Shown in pieces: positions 1-7,172 of a stretch of DNA of 10,711 nucleotides (position 1 is its first letter; each line of letters begins with the position of its first letter). The stretch lies in contig KL571243.1 in assembly GCA_000715855.1 (NCBI GenBank), positions 3,704-14,414 of the forward strand, read 5' to 3'. Origin of the DNA: Actinoplanes liguriensis. GTDB taxonomy: Bacteria; Actinomycetota; Actinomycetes; Mycobacteriales; Micromonosporaceae. The notes under the pieces were generated by a model. The model made no database searches, was not told where the DNA came from, and worked only from the letters and a program-made list of their open reading frames with translations. The translations under genes and the position numbers were made by a program.

Positions 1-101
1 AGCAGCGGCAGCAGCGCGACCGCCAGCAGCAGGTTGGTCATCAGTGCCAGGTAGAGCAGCTCGAACAGGTTGCTCAGGGTCTCGTGGCGCAGACGGGACA
101 T
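1..101 (-). CDS. DUF624/YesL-like small membrane protein, N-terminal fragment
   Basis: Only the first 33 codons lie in the window; the gene runs off the left edge. The ATG (99-101) is preceded by AAGGGG, and it starts 5 nt after the stop of the second permease, so it is the last visible cistron of the transporter operon. The visible protein starts MSRLRHETLSNLFELLYLAL and then becomes strongly hydrophobic, ending in a Leu-rich segment with a Pro. A short basic start followed by an 'LFELLYL...TNLLLA...LPL' first membrane helix resembles the beginning of DUF624 (YesL-type) proteins, which are integral membrane proteins often encoded beside CUT1 sugar permeases. Their biochemical role is not established. 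The family call rests on about 30 residues plus context and could be wrong; that it is a membrane protein is much safer. Confidence 0.5.
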   Translation of the reverse strand, partial: MSRLRHETLSNLFELLYLALMTNLLLAVALLPL

Positions 102-106
102 CCCGG

Positions 107-988
107 TCACCCCTTCAGCCCGGTGGTCGCGACACCCTCGACGAAGTACCGCTGGCCGAGCAGGAAGATCACCACGATCGGCAGGACGGACAGCACTGAC
201 CCGGTCATGATCAGGGCGTACTCGGCGCTGTACTGGCTGATGAACGTGCGCAGCCCCAGCTGGATCGTCCACAGGTTGCTGGAACGCAGGTAGAGCAGCG
301 GCCCGAGGAAGTCGTTCCACGTGTTGACCAGGGTGAGCAGCGCGAGGCTGGCCAGCGCCGGGGTGGAGAGCGGGAGCATGATCCGGCGGTAGATGCCGTA
401 CTCGTTCATCCCGTCGATCCGGGCCGCGTCGACAAGCTCATCCGGGATCGACTCGTAGAACTGCTTCATCAGGAAGACGCCGAGCGCGCCGAACGCCTGG
501 ATCGCGATGATCGCCCAGAGCGTGTCGGACAGGTGCAGCTTCGAGAGCAGCACGAACTGCGGGATCATGTACGACTGCCAGGGCACGGCCAGTGTCGCCA
601 CGTACATCAGGAACAGCGCGTCGCGGCCGGGGAAACGGATCTTCGAGAAGCCGTACGCCGCGAAGCTGCCCGTCAGCACCTGCAGGAACGTCACCACCAC
701 CGAGAGCAGCACGGTGTTGCCCAGCCAGGTGGTCATGTCCGACCGGGTCCAGATGTCGATGTAGTGATCCCACTGCGGCTTCGACGGCAGCCAGGTCACC
801 GGGATCGTGAAGACCTCGTTGTTGGTCTTCAGCGAGGAGACGAGCATCCAGTAGAAGGGCAGCAGCACCGCCACCGAGGCGACGGCCATCGCCAGGTAGC
901 CGAGGATCCGCCCGATCCGGGAGCCGGTTCGCCGACGGGCGGGCGGGGGCTGCGTCCGTACCGGGGCAGGGGTCACAAGCGTGGTCAT
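107..988 (-). CDS. CUT1 sugar ABC transporter permease (MalG/LacG-like)
   Basis: This 293-residue inner-membrane permease is the second of two that form the translocation channel of a carbohydrate importer. After a basic, Pro-rich cytoplasmic N-terminus (MTTLVTPAPV...) come about six hydrophobic segments, starting near residue 30. The cytoplasmic EAA loop that docks the ATPase is clear at about residues 183-206 (ELVDAARIDGMNEYGIYRRI followed by MLPL). The C-terminus, QRYFVEGVATTGLKG, is typical of MalG-type subunits. The ATG start is chosen because the conserved fold begins just after it and because it shares one base with the upstream permease's stop (TGATG), implying translational coupling. 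The open frame continues further upstream, but there it only shadows the other permease. The substrate cannot be read from the permease itself; the neighbouring enzymes suggest an oligosaccharide. Confidence 0.93.
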   Translation of the reverse strand: MTTLVTPAPVRTQPPPARRRTGSRIGRILGYLAMAVASVAVLLPFYWMLVSSLKTNNEVFTIPVTWLPSKPQWDHYIDIWTRSDMTTWLGNTVLLSVVVTFLQVLTGSFAAYGFSKIRFPGRDALFLMYVATLAVPWQSYMIPQFVLLSKLHLSDTLWAIIAIQAFGALGVFLMKQFYESIPDELVDAARIDGMNEYGIYRRIMLPLSTPALASLALLTLVNTWNDFLGPLLYLRSSNLWTIQLGLRTFISQYSAEYALIMTGSVLSVLPIVVIFLLGQRYFVEGVATTGLKG

Positions 989-1881
989 CAAGCCTCCCGG
1001 CGGCGGTTCACCACGAACTGCACCAACGTGATCAGGAAGCAGAGCAGGAAGAGCACCACCGACACCGCCGACGCGTAGCCGAACTGGTTCTCCTCGAAGC
1101 CCTTGCGATAGACGTACTGCGCCAGCACGAGCGTCGACTGGCCGGGGCCGCCGTTGGTCATCACCAGGATCAGGTCGAGGACCTTGAAACTGTTGATGGT
1201 CAGCAGCACCACCACGAAGAACGTGGTCGGGCGCAGGCAGGGCAGGGTGACCGCCCACAGGCGCTGCCACGCGTTCGCGCCGTCGACCCGGGCCGCCTCG
1301 TAGAGCTCCCCCGGCACGGTCTGCAGCCCGGCCAGGAAGATCAGCATGAAGTAGCCCATCTCCCGCCAGGTGCCGACCACGATCACCGCCGGCATCGACC
1401 AGTCCGCGGAGGTGGTCCAGCCCGGCGGATTGTCGACGCCGACCGCCCGCAGCACCGCGTTGATCGGGCCGTATCCCGGGCTGAACAGCATGTTCCAGAC
1501 CTGCGCGACGGCCACGATGGACGCGATGTACGGGAAGAACGCCACCGTGCGGAAGAACGCCACCGCCCGCAGCCGCTTGTTCAGCAGCACCGCCAGCCCG
1601 AGCGACGCGACGAGCGTGAGCGGGATGTGGAACACCGTGTAGTAGACGGTGTTCTGCACCGCGGTCCAGAAGCTCGCGTCGTGCAGCATCTGCCGCGCGT
1701 TGTCCAGGCCGGACCACTCCGCGCCGCCGAAGATGTCCCAGGTGGTGAACGCGTAGTAGAAGAGCAGCACCACCGGCACCATGGTCAGCAGCGCGAAGCC
1801 GACGAAGTTCGGCAGCAGGAAGCTCCAGCCGAGCAGAGTGTTCCGGCCTCTGATGACAGAGGCCGGGCCCACCCTGCTCAT
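988..1881 (-). CDS. CUT1 sugar ABC transporter permease (MalF/UgpA-like)
   Basis: This 297-residue inner-membrane permease is the partner of the downstream MalG-like subunit. The N-terminus (MSRVGPASVIRGRNTLLGWS) leads into a first helix with the usual LLPNFVGFALLTMVPV pattern. Six hydrophobic segments follow. The EAA loop is at about residues 190-212 (ELYEAARVDGANAWQRLWAV then TLP), and the late segment contains LILVMTNGGPGQST, a hallmark of CUT1 first permeases. The length fits the family. Its ATG overlaps the stop of the binding-protein gene by 4 nt (ATGA, 1878-1881), so the two are likely translationally coupled. No dedicated ATP-binding subunit is encoded next to it within the window, so it probably uses a shared multi-sugar ATPase (MsiK type), as actinomycete CUT1 systems commonly do; that part is inference. 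Confidence 0.94.
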   Translation of the reverse strand: MSRVGPASVIRGRNTLLGWSFLLPNFVGFALLTMVPVVLLFYYAFTTWDIFGGAEWSGLDNARQMLHDASFWTAVQNTVYYTVFHIPLTLVASLGLAVLLNKRLRAVAFFRTVAFFPYIASIVAVAQVWNMLFSPGYGPINAVLRAVGVDNPPGWTTSADWSMPAVIVVGTWREMGYFMLIFLAGLQTVPGELYEAARVDGANAWQRLWAVTLPCLRPTTFFVVVLLTINSFKVLDLILVMTNGGPGQSTLVLAQYVYRKGFEENQFGYASAVSVVLFLLCFLITLVQFVVNRRREA

Positions 1882-3179
1882 TTGTTCAGAACCTCGTTCT
1901 TGGCCTTGTCCTGCGCCTGCGTGATCGCGGCGTCGATGTCCGTGGTTCCGGACAGCACCGAGGTGTGCAGGTCGTTGAGGATGTTCTGCAGCGGCGCGGT
2001 GTACTTGCCGACCGGGTTCTCCGGCTTCGTGTCGTGCTTGGTGAACGCGAACTTGGAGACGGCGTCGGTCGGCACGCCCGGGATCGCGAAGATCGTGTCC
2101 GCCGCCGCGTCCGTGTTGGCGGGAGTGATGCCGATCCCGGCGAGCGCTTTCGCGGCTTCCGGGCTCGCGACGTACGAGAGGAACTTCTTCGCGGTTTCGA
2201 TCTTGTTCTTATTGATCTTGGGGTTGATTCCCATGCCGGTCGGGTCGGCGAAGGTGACCGGGGTGGCCGACAGGCCCGTGGTCGACTTGTCGAGCTGCGG
2301 CGCCGGCGCGATGCCCCACTCGAACTTGTCCGCGTCGCCGCTCTTCTGCTGGCTGAGCAGGGTCGCGATGTACCAGGTGCCCATGGTCATCATGGCCGCC
2401 TGCTGCTTGCCGAACTGCGCCTGATAGGTCAGGTTGTTCGTGGTCGCGTCGCCGAGCCCGACCTGCGCGCCGGCCTTCTGCAGATCCACCGCGCGGGTGT
2501 AATAGGGCTTGAGGTAACCGAAGTTCCCGCTGCTCAGGTCCGCGCCCGGGGTCTGCGCCAGCGCGAATCCCTGCAGGGTCGACTGCCACACGTGCTGGTA
2601 GATGCCGAGCGCCTTCGACCCGGCCGTCTTCAGCCCGGCGGTGAGCTGCTTGCCCGCGGCGGCGTAGTCGTCCCAGGTCCACGACCCGTCCGGGTACTTC
2701 ACCTTGGCCTGGTCGAACAGCGCCTTGTTGTAGTAGACGACCCAGGAGTCCTGCCGGTACGGGATCGCGAACGTCTTGCCCTCGACCTGGTAGAACGGCA
2801 GCCCGTTGGCGCCCGAGCCGAGCCCGGTCGCGACGTCGGACACGTCGAGAAGTTGTTTGCCGTTCTGATAGGTGTAGAAGTTCTTCAGCGTCTTCTGCAC
2901 GTAGATGTCCGGCGCCTTGCCGGCGGCCAGGTCCGCGATCATCTGGGTGTCGTAGTTCTTCGGGTCGTACTCCTTGAGCTCGACCGTGTAATCCGGGTTC
3001 GCGGCGTGGAACCCGTCGGCGAGCACCTTGAACTCCGGCGTGGTGGCCAGGCTCCAGCCCGCGAGCGTGAGCGTCTTGTCCCCGGCGCCTCCCGCGTCGT
3101 CATCGCCGGAACCGCAACCGGTCAGCGTGAGCGAGAGCGCCGTGACGGCGCCGAGGACGGCGGCTATCGAGCGTTTCAT
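1878..3179 (-). CDS. Extracellular sugar-binding lipoprotein of the CUT1 ABC transporter
   Basis: This 433-residue solute-binding protein (family 1) captures the substrate outside the membrane and delivers it to the two permeases. It begins with a lipoprotein signal: basic MKRS, a hydrophobic stretch, and the lipobox LTGC with the lipidated Cys at residue 22, followed by a flexible Gly/Asp/Ser linker. The mature part has the family pattern: KTLTLAGWS, a FHAANPDYTVELKEYDPKNY segment, and MIADLAAGKAPDIYV. Aromatic residues (for example YNKALFDQAKVKYPDGSWTW) are typical of the central region that contacts sugar. An AAGGAG site lies 5 nt before the ATG. The gene begins 10 nt after the DUF2264 stop and overlaps the first permease by 4 nt. 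Binding specificity cannot be deduced; an oligosaccharide is more likely than a monosaccharide given the two intracellular enzymes encoded alongside. Confidence 0.94.
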   Translation of the reverse strand: MKRSIAAVLGAVTALSLTLTGCGSGDDDAGGAGDKTLTLAGWSLATTPEFKVLADGFHAANPDYTVELKEYDPKNYDTQMIADLAAGKAPDIYVQKTLKNFYTYQNGKQLLDVSDVATGLGSGANGLPFYQVEGKTFAIPYRQDSWVVYYNKALFDQAKVKYPDGSWTWDDYAAAGKQLTAGLKTAGSKALGIYQHVWQSTLQGFALAQTPGADLSSGNFGYLKPYYTRAVDLQKAGAQVGLGDATTNNLTYQAQFGKQQAAMMTMGTWYIATLLSQQKSGDADKFEWGIAPAPQLDKSTTGLSATPVTFADPTGMGINPKINKNKIETAKKFLSYVASPEAAKALAGIGITPANTDAAADTIFAIPGVPTDAVSKFAFTKHDTKPENPVGKYTAPLQNILNDLHTSVLSGTTDIDAAITQAQDKAKNEVLNK

Positions 3180-3189
3180 CCCTACTCCT

Positions 3190-5031
3190 TCAAAGGTGGA
3201 GGCGGTGCGTCGTGATCACGCCGTCCGGCCAGGTCACCCGCGTCTCGTCATCGAGCTCGACGGCACAGTGCGGGCTCTCCGGCAGGTCGGCGGCGAGAGC
3301 GACGAGCGTGGCGGTCCAGGCCCCGGGCCGGACCGGAAGGTCGACGAACGGCACCCGGGTCGGGCTCCCGAGCGGGCCGGCGTCGTTCCGGATTGCGAAT
3401 TCGGATTTACTTCCTAAGGGCAAGATCTGCTTGATGTACGAGGTCAGAGGCCCCTCGGTGATCGGCCAGCCCCCGATCCGCAGGCGAACCGCGCGTGCGT
3501 CGGCGGCGTCCACCCGAGCGAGGCGCACCTCATAGGGCCCGCGCACCAGCGAGAAGACCGTGATGCTTCCGGCCTCGCGCAGCGTCGCCGCCCGTCCCTC
3601 ACCGTGGTCCGGACCGGGATGCGAAGCGGTCACCCAATGCACCGGGCCGGCCGAGCCGGCAAGACCCACCGACCCCTCTTCCCGTACGTCGAGGGTGCAC
3701 ATCCCGGTCCGATGAGTCGTCCTGCCGTCCGCGTCGACGAGCACCACCGACTGGTCCAGCGGAGCGCTCCAGCCGGAGTCGTCGAGCACCGGCGCGGTCG
3801 CCGTCGAGTAACCGATCCGCGCGTAGAGCGGCGAATCCGCCCGCGCCTCCCCCTCGAAGCCGTGATCGGTGCCGTGGTTGATCACCCGGACGACCCCGTC
3901 GGCCCGGGTCCCGGAGATCACCCAGCCCGGCGCCCGCACCACGCGCAGCACGTCGCCCTGCTCGACCGGGAGCGGCACGGCCGGCGCGGTCCACACCGGA
4001 TGGCCGGCCGGCAGCGCGATCCCGAGCAGTCCCTTGCTGGCCCAGTACGGCGAGCCGGGCCCCGAGTAGGACTGCGCCAGCCGCCGCCACGGCCCGTGCC
4101 AGCCCATGCTGAGCAGGCCGTCCGCGTCCGGCGCCCCGCGGTCGGCGAAGTGCCGCACGATCCGGTCGGCCGCGTGCCGCAGCTGCCCGGGCGGGACGGA
4201 CGGCACCTCGGCGAGCGCCCCGGCCCAGAACGGCGCGGCCGCCGCGAACCGGTAGATCAGGCTGCGCCCCTGCAGCAGCGGCGACCCGTCCCCGCCGACC
4301 AGCGCGACCGCGTCCCGCAGGTACCGGTCGAGGTCGTCGGTCCAGCGCTTGTCCGGGGTGGCGCCGCGCATCCGGCCCCAGAGGATCGGGTAGAGGTGCA
4401 GTGCCCAGCCGGTGTAGTGGTCGAACGCCCGTTTCGGCCCGTCGGAGAGCCAGCCGTCCGCGCGCCGGAACGAGTCGTGCGCGGCCAGGTCCGCCTCGAT
4501 CTCGCCGGCCGACCAGGGGCCGCCGACCGAGCGCAGGAACGTCTGCACGACCAGCCGGAACCAGACCCAGTTGATCTGCGGGTACGTGTCGTCGCCGACC
4601 GCCGGCGACAAGTAGTCCACGATTCGCTCCTGGACCCCGGACTCCAGCCGGTCCCAGATCCACGGGCGGGTCATATCGAGGATCAGCGCGATGCTCGCCG
4701 CCTCGACCTTGGCCTGGCCGTGCTCGGTGAGCCGGACCCAGCGCTCGGGCGAGGCCGGATCGGTGCCGGTGGCCAGGCCGGTCGCGTACCGCTCGATCAG
4801 CTCGTCGACACCCTCGCCCCGCGCCCCGGCGATCCGGAAGCCGGCCGTCAGGAACGTCCGCGCGAACCCTTCCAGGCCGTCCACGTCGTGGCCGTAACCA
4901 CCCTCGGCGCCGGGCAGGTCGAACCTCGCGCGGCCGGGACTCGCGTGCCGGGCCGCGGCGTCGAGCAGGCGGTCGGCGAAGCGCAGCCAGTCATCCCGGC
5001 TCCAGTCGGTGACGAACAGGTCTTCAGACAC
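3190..5031 (-). CDS. DUF2264 domain-containing protein, probable intracellular glycan-degrading enzyme
   Basis: This 613-residue protein covers almost the full length of the DUF2264 family. Recognisable blocks are TYPQINWVWFRLVVQTFLRS (about residue 143), a DGWLSDGPKRAFDHYTGWAL stretch followed by HLYPILWGRM (about 189-215), and YSGPGSPYWASKGLLGIALP (about 320-340). The N-terminal half looks like the alpha-helical toroid of glycan-active enzymes and the C-terminal half is beta-rich. From memory, members of this family overlap CAZy GH154, which includes a beta-glucuronidase; that link should be checked. GTG at 5029-5031 is chosen because GGAG sits 8 nt before it. An ATG at 5097 is also in frame but would add 22 unconserved-looking residues and overlap the best promoter. 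No signal peptide is visible, so it should be cytoplasmic. It is the first gene of the transporter operon. Confidence 0.82.
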   Translation of the reverse strand: MSEDLFVTDWSRDDWLRFADRLLDAAARHASPGRARFDLPGAEGGYGHDVDGLEGFARTFLTAGFRIAGARGEGVDELIERYATGLATGTDPASPERWVRLTEHGQAKVEAASIALILDMTRPWIWDRLESGVQERIVDYLSPAVGDDTYPQINWVWFRLVVQTFLRSVGGPWSAGEIEADLAAHDSFRRADGWLSDGPKRAFDHYTGWALHLYPILWGRMRGATPDKRWTDDLDRYLRDAVALVGGDGSPLLQGRSLIYRFAAAAPFWAGALAEVPSVPPGQLRHAADRIVRHFADRGAPDADGLLSMGWHGPWRRLAQSYSGPGSPYWASKGLLGIALPAGHPVWTAPAVPLPVEQGDVLRVVRAPGWVISGTRADGVVRVINHGTDHGFEGEARADSPLYARIGYSTATAPVLDDSGWSAPLDQSVVLVDADGRTTHRTGMCTLDVREEGSVGLAGSAGPVHWVTASHPGPDHGEGRAATLREAGSITVFSLVRGPYEVRLARVDAADARAVRLRIGGWPITEGPLTSYIKQILPLGSKSEFAIRNDAGPLGSPTRVPFVDLPVRPGAWTATLVALAADLPESPHCAVELDDETRVTWPDGVITTHRLHL

Positions 5032-5074
5032 TCGGCACTCTCCGAAATCAATCGGACGGCTCGGTTTCGAGGAA

Positions 5075-5102
5075 GTTAAACGATCACAATCGAGCATGTC
5101 AA
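5075..5102 (-). promoter_or_regulatory. Promoter of the DUF2264-transporter operon with an overlapping dyad
   Basis: Reading leftward, a perfect -35 TTGACA (5102-5097) is followed after 16 nt by TTTAAC (5080-5075), which matches the -10 consensus at four of six positions. The gap to the proposed GTG is about 43 nt. Inside the spacer, at 5081-5092, is a small perfect dyad, CGAT-CACA-ATCG, well placed for a repressor that blocks RNA polymerase. Perfect -35 hexamers are uncommon in such GC-rich DNA. The promoter is reasonably supported by sequence; the operator is inference. Confidence 0.5.
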
Positions 5103-5204
5103 TGTCTTGAACGAACTGATGCAGTCAGAAGCGATCGCACTTGCCGACCTGGCCTTTTGCCGGAGACAGGGCCAGAGTGGCCGGATGAGGCTGTGTTCCC
5201 GATC

Positions 5205-5252
5205 CGTGAAGTGATCTAATCTGCTCACTATCGATCACCGTGGACGGGGGAT
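5205..5252 (+). promoter_or_regulatory. Upstream region of the heparinase-like gene with paired GTGATC/GATCAC sites
   Basis: GTGATC (5211-5216) and GATCAC (5233-5238) form an inverted pair 16 nt apart. A further GTGA/TCAC dyad lies between them. The heptamer CGATCAC at 5232-5238 recurs at 5081-5087 in the opposite promoter, so both sides of the divergent region share it. AT-rich hexamers that could act as -10 (TAATCT at 5217-5222 or TATCGA at 5229-5234) overlap these sites, but no strong -35 is visible. This is a candidate binding region for the DeoR/LacI hybrid regulator encoded downstream, not a demonstrated one. Confidence 0.3.
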
Positions 5253-7172
5253 ATGACCTTCATCGGACCCCTCGCGCAGGCCTGGCCGGCCGTCGGCCCG
5301 GGGATGCTGCTGCCGCCCGGCCGGTGCCTGCCGGTGCCGCCCGCGACCGATCGTGCCACCTGGGCCGCCCCCGACACGGCGACGATGGACGGGCTGCGCT
5401 CCCGGGCCGCCGAGGACCTGAAGACACCCTGGCCGACCCCGCTCGCCAGCGGTTACGCGCGGTACTTCCGGGACGGCGACCGCGACGGGTACGAGCAGGT
5501 CATCCGGGCCAGACACCGGCGGGTCGCCCGGGCCGCGGTGCTGGCGGTGGTCACGCTGGACGAGCGGTGGCTGGACGAGGTGGCCGACGGGGTGACGCTC
5601 TGGTGCGAGCAGAGCAGCTGGTGCTGGCCGGCGCACGACGACACGTACGAGCGGCACGGCGCGGTGGTGCCGACCGTGACCGATCCGTTCCTCGACCTCG
5701 GGGCCGGCGAGGTGGCGGCGGACCTGGCCTGGATCGACCACCTGCTCGGGGCTCGGCTCGACGAGCGGACGCCGGGGCTGCGCGCGCGGATCCGGCACGA
5801 GGTGGAACGGCGGGTGCTGCGCCCGTTCGAGCGGCGGCGCGACTGGCACTGGCTCGGACTCGACGGCCGGGTGCACAACTGGAACCCGTGGATCCACGGC
5901 AACGTGCTGGTCGCGGCGCTGCAACTCGTGCCCGACGGCGAACGGCGCGAGGCGCTGGCACGCCTCGTGATCGAAGGGCTCGACCGGTATGTCGCCGCGC
6001 TGCCGGCGGACGGCGCGATCGACGAGGGGTACGCGTACTGGTGGAACGGGGCCGGTCGGCTGCTCGAAGCGCTCGACGTGCTGGCGTACGCGTCGGGCGG
6101 GGTGCTCGGCGCCGCGCCGATCCGGGTGCTCCGGGAGACCGTGGCGTTCCCGCACCGGATGCACCTCGGCGGGCCCTGGTACGTGAACTTCGCCGACTGC
6201 GCGGCCCGGTCCTCCGGCGAGCAGCCGTGGGCGGCCCTGCACCGGGAGGCCCGGCGGGCCGGTGACGAGGCGGCGCTCGCCCACGCGGCCGCGCACCGGA
6301 GGGCCGGCTCGCCGGGCGCGGGTTCCCCGGCGGCGGATTCTCCGGTGGCTTACGAGAACGACGGGCTGGGGCGGCTGGTGCGTGCGCTGACCGATCCCGG
6401 CTGGATCACGGCGGCCGGCGTCACGTCCGAGTCATGGCTGCCGGCGGACGTGTGGTTGCCGTCGACCCAGGTGTTCGTCGCGCGGACGGCGGCCGGGAGC
6501 TCGGCGGGGCTGACCCTCGCGGTCAAGGGCGGGCACAACGGGGAGAACCACAACCACAACGACGTCGGCAGTTTCGTGGTGGCGCTGAACGGGGTGCCGG
6601 TGCTGGTGGACCCGGGACGGCCGACGTACACCGCGCAGACGTTCGGGCCACGGCGCTACGAACTGTGGCCGATGCGCAGCACCTGGCACAACGTTCCGGA
6701 GATCCGCGGACACGAGCAGTCGACCGGCCCCGAGTACGGGGCGTCCGGCGTGGTGACGAGCAGCGGTACGACGTACGCGCGCATCGGTCTTGATCTTGAA
6801 AATGCCTATGCGGCGGCCGAGATCCGGCGGTGGCGGCGGACCGCGCGCCTCGATCGCGCCGGTCGCACGGTGACCGTTCGCGATCAGTGGGAGCTGGCTC
6901 CGGCCGGGCACACGCCGACCCGGATCCACCTGGTCGTCGCCGGCCGGGTACGCGTCGGCGCCGGGCACGCCGTGGTGACCGCCCTCGACGGCGCGGGCAT
7001 GCTGCGGCTGAGCTGGAGCCCGCCGGTACCGTGCGCGACGACCGTCCGCGAGCTCGACGACCCCCTGCTCAGCGAGGTATGGGGCGATCATCTGACCCGG
7101 CTGGAGATCGACGTGAGCGGGCTCGGCTCGATCGGTACCCTCGACCTGACCGTGAAGGAGCACCACCGGTGA
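5253..7172 (+). CDS. Heparinase II/III-like protein, predicted cytoplasmic polysaccharide lyase
   Basis: This 639-residue protein has the two-domain layout of heparinase II/III and oligo-alginate lyases. The N-terminal helical toroid carries NWNPWIHGN at 209-217 and the tyrosines of EGYAYWWNGAGR, and the C-terminal beta-sandwich opens with GGHNGENHNHNDVGSF from residue 426, then VVALNGVPVLVDPG. His215 and the His428/433/435 cluster are plausible catalytic and metal-site residues. Such enzymes cleave uronic-acid-containing chains by beta-elimination; the substrate here is unknown. An unusual Gly/Ser/Pro/Ala-rich linker lies at about 348-364. No signal peptide is seen, so it probably acts in the cytoplasm on imported oligosaccharides. 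The ATG has a poorly spaced GGGGGA only 1 nt before it, so the start or the initiation efficiency is less certain. It is divergent from the transporter operon and overlaps the regulator gene. Confidence 0.85.
   Translation: MTFIGPLAQAWPAVGPGMLLPPGRCLPVPPATDRATWAAPDTATMDGLRSRAAEDLKTPWPTPLASGYARYFRDGDRDGYEQVIRARHRRVARAAVLAVVTLDERWLDEVADGVTLWCEQSSWCWPAHDDTYERHGAVVPTVTDPFLDLGAGEVAADLAWIDHLLGARLDERTPGLRARIRHEVERRVLRPFERRRDWHWLGLDGRVHNWNPWIHGNVLVAALQLVPDGERREALARLVIEGLDRYVAALPADGAIDEGYAYWWNGAGRLLEALDVLAYASGGVLGAAPIRVLRETVAFPHRMHLGGPWYVNFADCAARSSGEQPWAALHREARRAGDEAALAHAAAHRRAGSPGAGSPAADSPVAYENDGLGRLVRALTDPGWITAAGVTSESWLPADVWLPSTQVFVARTAAGSSAGLTLAVKGGHNGENHNHNDVGSFVVALNGVPVLVDPGRPTYTAQTFGPRRYELWPMRSTWHNVPEIRGHEQSTGPEYGASGVVTSSGTTYARIGLDLENAYAAAEIRRWRRTARLDRAGRTVTVRDQWELAPAGHTPTRIHLVVAGRVRVGAGHAVVTALDGAGMLRLSWSPPVPCATTVRELDDPLLSEVWGDHLTRLEIDVSGLGSIGTLDLTVKEHHR

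Noticed and set aside
989..1717. N-terminal extension of the second permease frame, giving a 536-residue protein
   Set aside because: This upstream part is Arg/Gly/Ala-rich shadow of the first permease in another frame. The conserved permease begins at 988, directly coupled to the upstream stop.
1965..3215. 416-residue plus-strand frame opposite the binding-protein gene
   Set aside because: It is antisense to a clear lipoprotein gene, consists of Arg/Val/Leu-rich low-information sequence with no recognisable motif, and is typical of GC-rich shadow frames.
3604..5079. 491-residue plus-strand frame opposite the DUF2264 gene
   Set aside because: Its composition is Arg/Pro/Val-rich without motifs, whereas the minus frame shows clear family blocks.
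5235..6296. 353-residue minus-strand frame opposite the lyase gene
   Set aside because: It is antisense shadow; the plus strand carries the heparinase motifs and the coupled regulator.
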